This document shows, one piece after another, positions 8,406 to 16,239 of a DNA stretch of 37,368 nucleotides (position 1 is the first letter of the stretch; each line of letters starts with the position of its first letter). The notes below the pieces were generated by a model. That model was not told the DNA's origin and searched no databases. It saw only the letters and a list, made by a program, of their open reading frames with translations. A program made the position numbers and the translations under genes. The stretch comes from Planctomycetota bacterium (GTDB lineage: Bacteria; Planctomycetota; Planctomycetia; Pirellulales; Lacipirellulaceae): positions 1 to 37,368 of the forward strand of contig JABDGM010000042.1 of NCBI GenBank assembly GCA_013286045.1. Direction: 5' to 3'.

Positions 8406-9109
8406 CGTCGACGCGTAGCAGTCAACACCGACATCAGACCAAAGAGAGCCAGTGCGCTCGGCTCTGGCACGGAATTGCTTCCAAGGGCCGTCATCCCGCC
8501 AGCCGACGACTCTCCGAAGTGTGAACGCCACTGGTCATATTGAGCTTGCCCAATCGTTCCGCCAATCACGTCATTTGGCATTGCTGTCGTCGACCCCACA
8601 TTAGTGCGCCATAAGACATAGTCACTGCTATCGACGATGCCATCGCCCGTGTAATCGCCGAGAAGGACTCCTGTGCCTTCAATCACGGCGCTCGCGGAAA
8701 CCGTTTTCAAACCATTGTTGTAGGTAAAGGCTATCGTCGTTGAACTGAGTCCAGTAGTTGACGGCGCGAAATCGATTGCAATGGTGCAACTTGCACCGGG
8801 TGCCAACGAATCCCAGCAATTAGCACCGACGCCCGGATACCCGCCCTGGTTGCCCTCATTACCAGCTAGAAAAAATGGACCAGTGAGTGGTTGCATAGTC
8901 ATGTTCGTTATCGTTTTGGAGCCGACAATGATTGAATTTTCTACTGTGATGACCTTGTAAACATACGATCCAACTTCGACGGAACCAAAATCGATTGGCT
9001 GCGGCGTATCTGTAAAGACCAAAGTAGCCGTGTTTATCGCACCAAAAGATGAGCTAGAGATACTTGCGCCAATTAAGAGACCAACAAGAGTGCCGCGGAT
9101 AAGGAACAT
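8402..9109 (-). CDS. PEP-CTERM exported protein with dockerin-like segment
   Basis: A 235-residue protein with a signal peptide (MFLIRGTLVGLLIGASISSSSFGA), a beta-sandwich of the choice-of-anchor D type (PIDFGSVEVGSYVYKVITV... LAPGASCTIAIDFAP), a dockerin-like calcium-binding segment (GDYTGDGIVDSSDYVLWR), and a C-terminal VPEPSALALFGLMS followed by Arg residues, the PEP-CTERM signal recognised by exosortase. Such proteins are exported and anchored or processed at the cell surface. The start at 9109 has GGAGA nine bases upstream; a longer frame from 9172 has a leader that is not signal-like. This is a typical planctomycete host protein, yet it sits between the phage adhesion cassette and the tail operon, so it is either a moron gene or an insertion. 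Confidence 0.85.
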   Translation of the reverse strand: MFLIRGTLVGLLIGASISSSSFGAINTATLVFTDTPQPIDFGSVEVGSYVYKVITVENSIIVGSKTITNMTMQPLTGPFFLAGNEGNQGGYPGVGANCWDSLAPGASCTIAIDFAPSTTGLSSTTIAFTYNNGLKTVSASAVIEGTGVLLGDYTGDGIVDSSDYVLWRTNVGSTTAMPNDVIGGTIGQAQYDQWRSHFGESSAGGMTALGSNSVPEPSALALFGLMSVLTATRRR

Positions 9110-9238
9110 CGTCGTTCTCCAAGTGCATTTAGATCGCGCCGTACTATACCTCTGTCGGTGGAATAAATGCAAGGTTTGTGCAATAGGTCACATTGGCGTG
9201 AGGACGAGCTCCATCGAGATTACAAAAGCACCTACAGA

Positions 9239-9266
9239 GAGGGCCGAACCGCTTGGTTCGGCCCTC
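9239..9266. terminator. Strong hairpin at the end of the late operon
   Basis: GAGGGCCGAACC (9239-9250) and GGTTCGGCCCTC (9255-9266) pair perfectly over 12 bp around a four-base GCTT loop. On the minus strand it follows the last small gene of the late operon and is followed within about 15 bases by GCTTTTG. It probably stops late transcription before the PEP-CTERM gene and may work on both strands. Confidence 0.75.
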
Positions 9267-9319
9267 AGACTTTACGCCAAGTGGACACCGCTTTTCTCCA
9301 GCGACGGCAGCGACTGTGG

Positions 9320-9487
9320 CTACAAAATCTCTGTTAATAAGTATGCGATCAATTCCTCGCGTGGGGCGACTTCGGGGCAGTTTCCACCGTCAATGAACCA
9401 CTCGATTTCGGCCGGGGTTTCTGGCAAGCGACCATCGTTATTGTCAAACCAAGAGTTCAATACGAGCAGTTTGGTTTTCTCGTCCAT
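9320..9487 (-). CDS. Small acidic hypothetical protein, last gene of late operon
   Basis: A 55-residue acidic protein (MDEKTKLLVLNSWFDNNDGRLP... ending AYLLTEIL). Its ATG overlaps the stop of the preceding Zn-ribbon gene as TGATG, so it is translationally coupled. No motif, signal or membrane segment is visible. The E-rich helix, Trp-rich middle and final helix would fit a small binding protein. The 12-bp terminator hairpin follows. Confidence 0.6.
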   Translation of the reverse strand: MDEKTKLLVLNSWFDNNDGRLPETPAEIEWFIDGGNCPEVAPREELIAYLLTEIL

Positions 9488-9729
9488 CACTTCGCCACTT
9501 TCTTCTGCGTGGACTCGCCACAATGCTCACAAACTAGATGGAACAACTCCTGTGTACTGGTGGTCATCGCTTTGCCCTTGCAATGTGGACAAACGACCTT
9601 GATGGTTCGCTTGTTGGCAAATCGTCCACGCTTCTGTGTGTTGGTGAGCGAGCCGCGGACCACGCCTTTGTACTTCTTGGCGAGAATGGTTTCGGCGGCG
9701 AGCAGCTCGGACTTGGTGAGAGTGGACAT
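9487..9729 (-). CDS. Small zinc-ribbon protein
   Basis: An 80-residue protein starting MSTLTKSELLAAETILAKKY. The basic N-terminal half (KRGRFANKRTIKV) leads into a four-Cys ribbon, VCPHCKGK...HLVCEHCGE, spaced 20 residues apart, and a Lys-rich tail. AGGAG lies nine bases before the start, so longer in-frame starts are rejected. Zinc ribbons of this size usually bind nucleic acid or a polymerase subunit. Its place at the end of a tail operon gives no direct clue. A late-gene regulator is possible but not shown. Confidence 0.65.
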   Translation of the reverse strand: MSTLTKSELLAAETILAKKYKGVVRGSLTNTQKRGRFANKRTIKVVCPHCKGKAMTTSTQELFHLVCEHCGESTQKKVAK

Positions 9730-9865
9730 CGTTGATCTCCTGTGTTGAAGGTTTCGCGGGGGCATTTGCCCCACTTTCCAAGAGATCACACGGAAAAATT
9801 GCCCACAATTTATTGCCGAGAGACGTTACGTATCGTTTTGATGATCGGTGTCAATCAACAGCCGT

Positions 9866-10090
9866 TCATCGCGGCGGCGGGACGATTCGGGCTGTCGCTG
9901 GTCTGATAACTGCTTGCTGCTGGCCGCAGCAGGGTCGCTCGGCCGGCTCGACCGGGACCGGGATCGTCGCGACCGGCTTGTCGCCGTGACACCTCTTGAT
10001 CGGTGGCTTCGCGTAGTCCATCCGCAGCATGTAGCCGCAGTTGATGCAGCGACTACCAGCAGTGAGGTTTGGCCATTCGCAGTAGTTCAT
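9866..10090 (-). CDS. Small Cys-rich, zinc-finger-like protein
   Basis: A 74-residue protein whose ATG overlaps the stop of the upstream gene (ATGA). Its start, MNYCEWPNLTAGSRCINCGYML, contains C4, C15 and C18, and later KRC and PCCG add more possible metal ligands. The second half is Pro- and Val-rich and looks unstructured. This N-terminal pattern (short YC, N-L, CxxCG) may bind zinc or form disulfides in the virion. The gene lies at the 3' end of the tail block, where tip or baseplate accessory proteins are common. I cannot name its function. Confidence 0.6.
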   Translation of the reverse strand: MNYCEWPNLTAGSRCINCGYMLRMDYAKPPIKRCHGDKPVATIPVPVEPAERPCCGQQQAVIRPATARIVPPPR

Positions 10091-10707
10091 GACAGCAAGT
10101 TGACGGTGCAAGTGGAGCCTGTGGTAAAATCGTCGAACGGGTTTAGTCTCGGAAGGGTGATTGAATTGCCGAGACAGAAGTTGTGCGCGAGATCAAGGGC
10201 AGCGTCTTTGTCGGTTGGGATAGTAATACCCCACATGTCCGTGCCACTGAGGGCGACAGCACAGGAAGCGACATTCCCTCCCTCATTAAACGCCAGGGTA
10301 AAACGAATCGAGTTGGCACAGTTCTTGGAAACATCCAACCACAGAATGATGTCGCAGACAGATGCACTACCGACCTCGAATTTGTTAAGGTCAGCATCAC
10401 CACCACCCCCGCCGTCATCGGACGACAGAATATAAACGTCATTAGTATCGAAAGGCGCGTCTGCACAGTGGTAAGGGTAGTAATCATTCGTGATCCCGCT
10501 GATTGTGACCTGCACGGTTTTTGAAAAGTTGTATTGGTGGATTACATGAGACTCATTAGGGCCGAAAGTTCCCAAGCAGCCCCACAGCGCACAACACGGC
10601 GTGCAGCAGCCATGATGGCCGCTTGAATTTGTGCCGAGCGTGATGAAAGTGCTGGTACGCACCACGCGCAGCTTCGATCCACCGTTAGTTGTTACTAAAG
10701 CCGCCAC
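10087..10707 (-). CDS. Tail-associated Cys-rich hypothetical protein
   Basis: About 206 residues. The GTG at 10707 is one base after the stop of the previous gene and has GCGGAGA nine bases upstream, while the ATG at 10767 would add an Arg/Pro-rich leader that is only the shadow of the previous gene. It contains a dense cysteine patch (GHHGCCTPCCALWGCLG), then beta-rich sequence with further Cys pairs, and a poly-Gly turn (SSDDGGGGGDAD). No catalytic motif is evident. Its position after the 587-residue tail protein suggests a part of the tail tip or an adhesin. Disulfides would fit an extracellular virion protein. Confidence 0.65.
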   Translation of the reverse strand: MAALVTTNGGSKLRVVRTSTFITLGTNSSGHHGCCTPCCALWGCLGTFGPNESHVIHQYNFSKTVQVTISGITNDYYPYHCADAPFDTNDVYILSSDDGGGGGDADLNKFEVGSASVCDIILWLDVSKNCANSIRFTLAFNEGGNVASCAVALSGTDMWGITIPTDKDAALDLAHNFCLGNSITLPRLNPFDDFTTGSTCTVNLLS

Positions 10708-10708
10708 G

Positions 10709-12472
10709 TTAGCTGTCTCCGCAATCGCTGGTATCGACCGACGACGTGGAGATCGTAGTGCCGTCACACTTCAGATTGACCGTTAGATGATGGCCGCTCG
10801 TGTCTAGCACAAGCTCGATTGCAAGGTGCGAATTGAGCCAATCCTTGATTGATTTCCACTGCCAGACGCCAGCAATCTGTCCAAGTAGTTGCGTTTTTCC
10901 GGCTCCGGGGTCGTAGCCGCTCGTATCAATGAACTTCCACCCGCTATTTCCGTCCGTGTTGACGATAAGTTGCGGCGTGCCTGCCGCTGGCCCAGAGTTG
11001 TAGCCCGTGAGCGTCACGAACTGGAATGCAGCCGATCGCTTCCACCAAAACTGATCTGCGCCAGAGTTGTAGTTGGTGATTGTTTTCCAAGCGGGACCGG
11101 TGGGACTGGTGTCAGCCGGCAAGTGCTGGAAGAACTGCATCGTATTCGCCGTCGTGGCGAACCCCGTGATCTCCGTTGGGTCGAGCGATACCGTGACCGT
11201 GCCGCTACCGGCCACGTCGATTGCGTAGCCTTCGGCCACGGTGTCACCACCGCCGCCTCCGCCGCCGACCTCGATGATCGTGCTGGCGAGGTCGTCGAGA
11301 TCGCCCCATTGAGGGCCGCCGCTTTCGTCATGCCACAGTAACTGCTGTGTCTCAGTCGAAAACGACGGCAAGCCGGTTAGATCGGTTCCAGTAAGCCCGA
11401 ACACACCCGGCGCACCAACCCAATCGCCGATGTACTCGACGATGTGCCAACCTCCATCAAAGGCATAGGGGAACGGATTTGCAATGCCCACCGATCCAAG
11501 AGAGACCTTATACGAATCGCTGCCATCGGATGCGCTACCGTGCGGGCAATACCACAGTTCGCCAGAACCACTGGTGATTCCGGGATTAGTGATCGGTCCT
11601 GCCGTCAGCGCCGAACAGTTCGCAATGAAGTAGCCACGATCATTTGGCAACCAAATCCAATCGAAGGTAATTTCTTCCGTGCTGCCTTCGAGCACTCCTG
11701 AGGTGTGAACTCCAGGTAGGTAGGCAGCGAACACATACTCGCCGGGTTCGACGTTCCACCAGGAGAGATCGGCGGTGGTGTATTCGACCGTCCCCAGCGT
11801 GCGAGCACCTTTCCAGATGAACACGTCGCCTGATGGTGCCACCGAGTTCTCCCCTAACGGCGTCGGGTCAGTGACTTGAATCCAGCCTTGGTCGGGTGGC
11901 GACGCGCCGACGGAAGCACCGCGAATAAAGCCACGGCCGCCTTGCGGGTCGAGCCAAACTAACGCCTTCACGACGGCCGGCAACGAATCGGGAAGTGTGT
12001 CATGCCACAAAACTCGGATGCCCACGGCCGAGCTCGTCAAATGCGTATTAGTCGCGGCTGGTGCGGCACAAGTATGAGCCGCGTCCGTCCACAAGAGATC
12101 GCAGTAGGATGGACCGCGAGTGACGGCCGGTCGGAATTGACCATCAGCGATTGGCGATTGCACGATCGCGATACTGGCGGCCTTCGTATCAGCATCGGGT
12201 GCGGTCGCTTCGAGCTGTAAGCCTTCATATACGACACCGGCTCTAGCGGCCGGCGAGTGAACCGGGCCGCCCAATTTCACGATCGGAAAATCGGCGGTCA
12301 TGTCGCTGCCGGTGCCGTTGTGTACAAGAACTTTGAGGGCTTGGGCTCCACGCGACCCCTGCGTGTTCGGCTTAGGTGCCGATTGAGCGATAGCCTTCGA
12401 CGTATCCGTGAACTGATTCCACGTCGCACTGGGAACTGCACGTAACGGCTGGCCGGGAGTTAATCTTTCCAT
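10709..12472 (-). CDS. Large distal tail / tip protein
   Basis: A 587-residue protein (MERLTPGQPLRAVPSATWNQFTD...). The opening segment with P.ATWN.F.D resembles the N-terminus of many phage tip and host-contact proteins that carry a short trimerising start, then tandem beta domains. A poly-Gly linker (EVGGGGGGGDTVAEGY) divides it near residue 410. The C-terminal third is rich in Trp, Gly and Thr. There is no Cys clustering except in the final residues. The ATG overlaps the stop of the upstream gene as TGATG, and the downstream gene starts one base after its stop, so all three should be translated together. Its exact role is unknown. Confidence 0.7.
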   Translation of the reverse strand: MERLTPGQPLRAVPSATWNQFTDTSKAIAQSAPKPNTQGSRGAQALKVLVHNGTGSDMTADFPIVKLGGPVHSPAARAGVVYEGLQLEATAPDADTKAASIAIVQSPIADGQFRPAVTRGPSYCDLLWTDAAHTCAAPAATNTHLTSSAVGIRVLWHDTLPDSLPAVVKALVWLDPQGGRGFIRGASVGASPPDQGWIQVTDPTPLGENSVAPSGDVFIWKGARTLGTVEYTTADLSWWNVEPGEYVFAAYLPGVHTSGVLEGSTEEITFDWIWLPNDRGYFIANCSALTAGPITNPGITSGSGELWYCPHGSASDGSDSYKVSLGSVGIANPFPYAFDGGWHIVEYIGDWVGAPGVFGLTGTDLTGLPSFSTETQQLLWHDESGGPQWGDLDDLASTIIEVGGGGGGGDTVAEGYAIDVAGSGTVTVSLDPTEITGFATTANTMQFFQHLPADTSPTGPAWKTITNYNSGADQFWWKRSAAFQFVTLTGYNSGPAAGTPQLIVNTDGNSGWKFIDTSGYDPGAGKTQLLGQIAGVWQWKSIKDWLNSHLAIELVLDTSGHHLTVNLKCDGTTISTSSVDTSDCGDS

Positions 12473-13425
12473 CAGTCGAGCCCCGGCAAGTTGAGTGCGT
12501 TGAGATCAGCACGGGGCCAAACACGCTCGACATAGGCGGCGATCGGCAGCGGAAACACGCTGTGGTAGTTGTCTTCCTTCTGCGCGTCCCGGTAAATCCA
12601 AAGCAGATCGAGACCATCCTTCTGCGTGATGACGATTTTCTTCGACAGCGACAGATCAGTGTTGTCGCCGATGACGAGCGGCGAACCAGAGGCCAAATTC
12701 GGCACGTAGCCGAAGCCGAATTCGATGGTCCACAGGTGACCTAGTGGCGCGAGCCTGCGTTCGCCATTCACCCGCACGAGCATCGTTGTGCCGGGCGGGT
12801 TGTCATCGAACGTGACGCTGTTGACTTTGCCGCACAGGTTATAGATGAGGCGACGGTAAGACGGAGTGATTACGGATTCGTAGGCCGCATAAGTGATCGT
12901 GTGAGTTTCGGCGGGCGGCGCAACGTCGAAGCCTTCGACCTTGGCGGGGCCGTCTTGTTGCGGCACCACGTTGATGGCACCTTGAAAGTTGGGCAGCTTC
13001 GCACCCGCCAAATTGAGCGGCACGCCGGTGACCGAAACTTGCCCTGGTCCCCAAGCCGAAATCGTCTGCAATGATTGGACGAAATGGCCGCCCTGTGCTT
13101 GGAAATTGAAGCGACGGCTAATCTCACCCGGAATGTTCCAGGTGAACGTGACTTCGTAGTGGCCGTTGATCTTCGAAGGATTCGCGTCTTGCGTTACCGG
13201 ATTGCTGACTTCGTCGTATGAGGCATCATTGATGCCGAGACCATCCATCGTTATGGGAATGTCCGGGTGTACTCCAATCTGCGAGTTGACGAATGAAGAC
13301 AGTTCCGTCTCGGACATCGGCGTAGTGCCGTTGCGGCCGATTGCAGTGAACTTGCGGGTGAACTCCGTACTGTTTCCACGGCGGCTGCCGATTTGCTCTT
13401 CGAATGTGTCTATCGTTAATGCCAT
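12472..13425 (-). CDS. Distal tail hypothetical protein after tape measure
   Basis: A 317-residue protein starting MALTIDTFEEQIGSRRGNST. It is beta-rich throughout with few charged helices, as expected of a distal tail or baseplate hub protein, and the gene directly follows the tape measure, the position of the distal tail protein in siphoviruses. Within it, a repeated theme of tail-tube-like strands (HYEVTFTWNIPG, HTITYAAYES) is visible. I see no enzymatic motif. The start lies two bases after the tape-measure stop, so coupling is likely. The assignment rests mainly on position. Confidence 0.65.
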   Translation of the reverse strand: MALTIDTFEEQIGSRRGNSTEFTRKFTAIGRNGTTPMSETELSSFVNSQIGVHPDIPITMDGLGINDASYDEVSNPVTQDANPSKINGHYEVTFTWNIPGEISRRFNFQAQGGHFVQSLQTISAWGPGQVSVTGVPLNLAGAKLPNFQGAINVVPQQDGPAKVEGFDVAPPAETHTITYAAYESVITPSYRRLIYNLCGKVNSVTFDDNPPGTTMLVRVNGERRLAPLGHLWTIEFGFGYVPNLASGSPLVIGDNTDLSLSKKIVITQKDGLDLLWIYRDAQKEDNYHSVFPLPIAAYVERVWPRADLNALNLPGLD

Positions 13426-13427
13426 CG

Positions 13428-14813
13428 TTATCTGACGGGGATGCCGCCGCTCCCGTCAATTTTGCGATCGATCGACTTCAGCACTACGAGCTGTTGTTCT
13501 TGGACGCCGCCGTCGCCAATCGTTTGCCGGGCGAGACTCACGTCGAAAAGCGCTTGGGCCTGCTTGGCGTTGTCGAGTCCGACGTTCGCACTCGCACCGA
13601 CCCCTGATTTGTCGAGCCCAAGATCGCCGAGCTTCATGTCAGCGATTGACTTCTTGATTTCGTCGATCTGATCGGTCGGTGCTTTGATGCCGTTGAGCGA
13701 ATCGTTGACACCGTCCGCCGCATCGGAAAATCCGAGCAGCTTGCCGATCGTGGAGCTAAGCCACGACCACAGCTTTTGCAGCGCGCCGGTCCAATACAGA
13801 ATGCCGACGACCACAGCGAGAATCGCGGTGATCGCGAGTGCGATCGGATTCGCAGCAAGAAAAGTAAGGGCGATCGATACGCCCTTTACCGCCATCTGCA
13901 ATCCCCACAGCACGTTCTTCGCAACGCTGATCGCCTTGGCGACAAACAGGAACAGTACGCCCGCCGTGACGAGCGTAGAGCCGATAGCGGTGATGACCGC
14001 CCCGGTGGCCGCAACCATTGCGACCAAGAGCTGGTGCTGGCGAATCCAGGCTGCGACCCACGCGACGATCGGCTGAACTGCCGTGGTGAAGGCGAGCATC
14101 GGGCCGACGATCGCGGCACCAAGCTGCATCGAAACGTTCTTCACCGACCCCCATAACTTGTCGAGGGCGTCGTTGAACTTGGCGGCGGCTTGCGTGTCGG
14201 CCTGCGACAGCGGCGGACCCACTTCGAGGCTTTCCTGTGCCAGCTTTTGAATTCCAGCAGCACCATCCGCCATCATGGGCAGCAGAGCCACACCTGCATC
14301 CCCGAACGCTTTCGAGGCTAAGGCGGCACGCCGGAGCGGGTCTTGAACCTTCGACACCGCGTTCGCAAGGATCAGAAACTTTTGGTCGGGCGACTTCCCC
14401 TTGAGATCATCGAGCGACACGCCTAGCTCATAGAGCGTAGCGGTGGCCTTCTTGCTGCCACGCGAAGCAAGCAACAAGAGCGTGCCCATGCTTTGGGCAG
14501 CCGAACCAACATCCTCGAACGTAGCACCGCTCTGCTCGGCGGCGAAACCAAGCTGCTGCAAACTCGCGACGGAGATACCAGTACGGATACTGGTCTTATC
14601 GAGTGCTTCGCCATAATCTGTGAAGACCTTGAGGCCGGCTACGAACGGTGCGGTGATCGCACCTCCAACGATCGACCAGCTCTTACCGATGCTGATTAGC
14701 TTCTTGCCGAACTTTTCGAAGCGGGCTTCAAATCCAGATAGCTGCTTCTCGATGTCGTCAGACAGTAGTCCAAGACGAATCGCAGCTTTACCGAACTCTA
14801 GTGCCTTTGACAT
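13428..14813 (-). CDS. Tail tape measure protein
   Basis: A 461-residue protein that sets tail length and occupies the tail lumen. The N-terminal part has the typical pattern of phage tape measures: amphipathic helix (FEARFEKFGKKLISIGKS), a hydrophobic SIVGGAITAPFVAGLK, and a long Ala/Gly-rich helical region (GEALDKTSIRTGISVASLQQLGFAAEQSG). The middle holds two or three strongly hydrophobic segments (LLVAMVAATGAVITAIGSTL, then IALAITAILAVVVGILYW) that could enter the host membrane. The C-terminus is a charged coiled coil. The length is short for a tape measure, so the tail should be short. Its start overlaps the end of the frameshifted chaperone frame by 26 bp. Confidence 0.88.
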   Translation of the reverse strand: MSKALEFGKAAIRLGLLSDDIEKQLSGFEARFEKFGKKLISIGKSWSIVGGAITAPFVAGLKVFTDYGEALDKTSIRTGISVASLQQLGFAAEQSGATFEDVGSAAQSMGTLLLLASRGSKKATATLYELGVSLDDLKGKSPDQKFLILANAVSKVQDPLRRAALASKAFGDAGVALLPMMADGAAGIQKLAQESLEVGPPLSQADTQAAAKFNDALDKLWGSVKNVSMQLGAAIVGPMLAFTTAVQPIVAWVAAWIRQHQLLVAMVAATGAVITAIGSTLVTAGVLFLFVAKAISVAKNVLWGLQMAVKGVSIALTFLAANPIALAITAILAVVVGILYWTGALQKLWSWLSSTIGKLLGFSDAADGVNDSLNGIKAPTDQIDEIKKSIADMKLGDLGLDKSGVGASANVGLDNAKQAQALFDVSLARQTIGDGGVQEQQLVVLKSIDRKIDGSGGIPVR

Positions 14814-15087
14814 GAACGCCCGCCATCGCGTGTAAGACGCTCACGGAACGTTCGTGAATCGCCGTCTTATCTTTGGGCGTGGGTTCAGGTGCGAGCGGGT
14901 GGAACTGCTGCGGGGTTCGGCTCGGACCTCTGCGGCCCTGCGCCGTGTTGTAGATGAGGGCGAGAATCGCGGATGTGTGATTCCAACGCTCGCGAACGCA
15001 GGCTTCGACCATCGTGGTCAGTTGATATAGCGTAAAGAATCGGGGATCGACGCCAATTATTCCGGCGAACCGGTAGCAATATTCGCG
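14788..15087 (-). CDS. Frameshifted C-terminal part of tail assembly chaperone
   Basis: This frame lacks a good start codon before its conserved part. It reads REYCYRFAGIIGVDPRFFTLYQLTTMV, then RERWNHTSAILALIYNTAQG and PQQFHPLAP, a series I associate with the protein encoded just before tape measures in phages with a -1 shift (T-like extension). It lies in the -1 frame relative to the 164-residue chaperone, and the two frames overlap by about 30 bp before the chaperone stop at 15057. A fusion made by -1 ribosomal frameshifting is therefore likely. I did not find a canonical X-XXY-YYZ slippery heptamer. A separate start at ATG 15012 (MVEACVRERW) is the alternative. Confidence 0.6.
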   Translation of the reverse strand, partial: REYCYRFAGIIGVDPRFFTLYQLTTMVEACVRERWNHTSAILALIYNTAQGRRGPSRTPQQFHPLAPEPTPKDKTAIHERSVSVLHAMAGVHVKGTRVR

Positions 15088-15551
15088 AGCGCCTGGTGCA
15101 TTTCGTCCCGGATCTGCTGCACCGCCGCTTTCATTGCGTCGTCCGCCGCTCCGTTGCGGATTTCCTCGATCATCATGTCGAGTCCCTGCTCCATCCCTTG
15201 CAGGTGCGCGTCGGACGCCGCCCGCACCAGCTCCGCGATCTTCGGATTTTGGGCCTCGATAAAATCCTGGGTCTCGTTCTTGAGGGCCTCCCAGCCCGCA
15301 ACGAGTGCGGACCCATCGAGTGAGTCGAGGAATGCAGCTTTGTCGATGCCCTCTTCCTTGGCGGCATCTTTCGAGCATTCCCACAATACGGCAGCGAGCT
15401 TGCGGTTTTGGAAGCAGAGTCCCAGCACAGCACGCAAATCGTTGTCGTCCGGGATTAGATCGACTTTGGTGGACGCGAGCACGCGGTCGGCGAGATCAAG
15501 CGTTAACCTGATCGTCCATTCACGGCCTTTATCATCTCGCCAAGTCTTCAC
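15057..15551 (-). CDS. Tail assembly chaperone (G-like)
   Basis: A 164-residue protein (MKTWRDDKGREWTIRLTLDLADRV...) of the size and position of the shorter tail assembly chaperone, which coats the tape measure during tail formation. The N-terminal W..D..GREW.I.LT pattern followed by a helical region (DDNDLRAVLGLCFQNRKLAAVLWECSKD) is a familiar shape for such proteins in this gene order. The C-terminus is a long acidic helix. Its start overlaps the stop of the previous gene as ATGA. Translation could continue in the -1 frame into the 14788-15087 region, giving a longer G-T-type product. Confidence 0.72.
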   Translation of the reverse strand: MKTWRDDKGREWTIRLTLDLADRVLASTKVDLIPDDNDLRAVLGLCFQNRKLAAVLWECSKDAAKEEGIDKAAFLDSLDGSALVAGWEALKNETQDFIEAQNPKIAELVRAASDAHLQGMEQGLDMMIEEIRNGAADDAMKAAVQQIRDEMHQALANIATGSPE

Positions 15552-15781
15552 TCTGCGGCCTCGACATAGGTAAGCAGCTCGGCCAACTGATCGGGCGTCA
15601 CCAACACGTGGGTTGGCGTACGCTTGCGGAGGTCATCATGTATTTCGCCGAATGACTCGGGGCAATGCTGATCGAGCACCGCCTTCATATCAACGGGGTC
15701 AAGCGGAATCTGCACGCGGCCTTCGTACAATGCACGAGCGGCGGCGAGTTTGTTCTTCCAAATTTCGAAGGTCTTTTCCAT
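15548..15781 (-). CDS. Small protein between tail tube and tail chaperone
   Basis: A 77-residue protein (MEKTFEIWKNKLAAARALYEG...ending LLTYVEAAE), mostly helical and acidic with no Cys-rich motif or signal. It sits between the tail tube gene and the chaperone and overlaps the next start by four bases. In several phage clusters a short helical protein of this kind occurs here without a known role. I do not recognise a family. Confidence 0.6.
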   Translation of the reverse strand: MEKTFEIWKNKLAAARALYEGRVQIPLDPVDMKAVLDQHCPESFGEIHDDLRKRTPTHVLVTPDQLAELLTYVEAAE

Positions 15782-15792
15782 ATATCTACGTA

Positions 15793-16224
15793 CTAGGCGA
15801 ACGCGACGAACGCTGGCAGATTCGTGTCGTCGTTGTGAACGTGGGCTTCGACGTCGATGGTGGCTGCCTTATCCAACGAGGCATCTACCGGGCCGGCTAG
15901 CATGAAGAAGCCATGCCAATAGCCACCGCCTGCAACTGCACCGGGAGCGATTGCAAGATGCTTCTTTGTGCCATCGTTAATCGAGGCGATGATGGCGGTG
16001 TGAAAAGTGTTGGTCGGATCGAGGTTCATTTTGAACGTGAACGTCAAATCGGAACGACCTTTCTTGTATTGCTTAAATCCGGTTCGCTTCGGAATTTCGA
16101 CTTGCTCGTTCGCGGTGTCGTAACCAACGTCGCCAACACTGATTTGCTCAACCCACGTCGGCGACGAAAAGCTCGCCGCAGTGTCGTAGAAGACCTTAAA
16201 ACTATCGCCAAGCAATTCCGACAT
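15793..16224 (-). CDS. Major tail tube protein
   Basis: A 143-residue protein with the compact beta-barrel look of a siphovirus tail tube monomer: MSELLGDSFKVFYDTAASFSSPTWVEQISVGDVGYDTANEQVEIPKR, then the strand pair SDLTFTFKMNLDP and a second strand set ending AATIDVEAHVHNDD. The pattern of a short beta hairpin loop (DTANEQVEIPKRTGFKQYKKG) resembles the loop that lines the tube. Monomers stack as hexameric rings around the tape measure. The gene lies between the tail-completion genes and the chaperones, exactly where it is expected. No odd residues stand out. Confidence 0.8.
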   Translation of the reverse strand: MSELLGDSFKVFYDTAASFSSPTWVEQISVGDVGYDTANEQVEIPKRTGFKQYKKGRSDLTFTFKMNLDPTNTFHTAIIASINDGTKKHLAIAPGAVAGGGYWHGFFMLAGPVDASLDKAATIDVEAHVHNDDTNLPAFVAFA

Positions 16225-16239
16225 TTATTCTTCCTCTCG

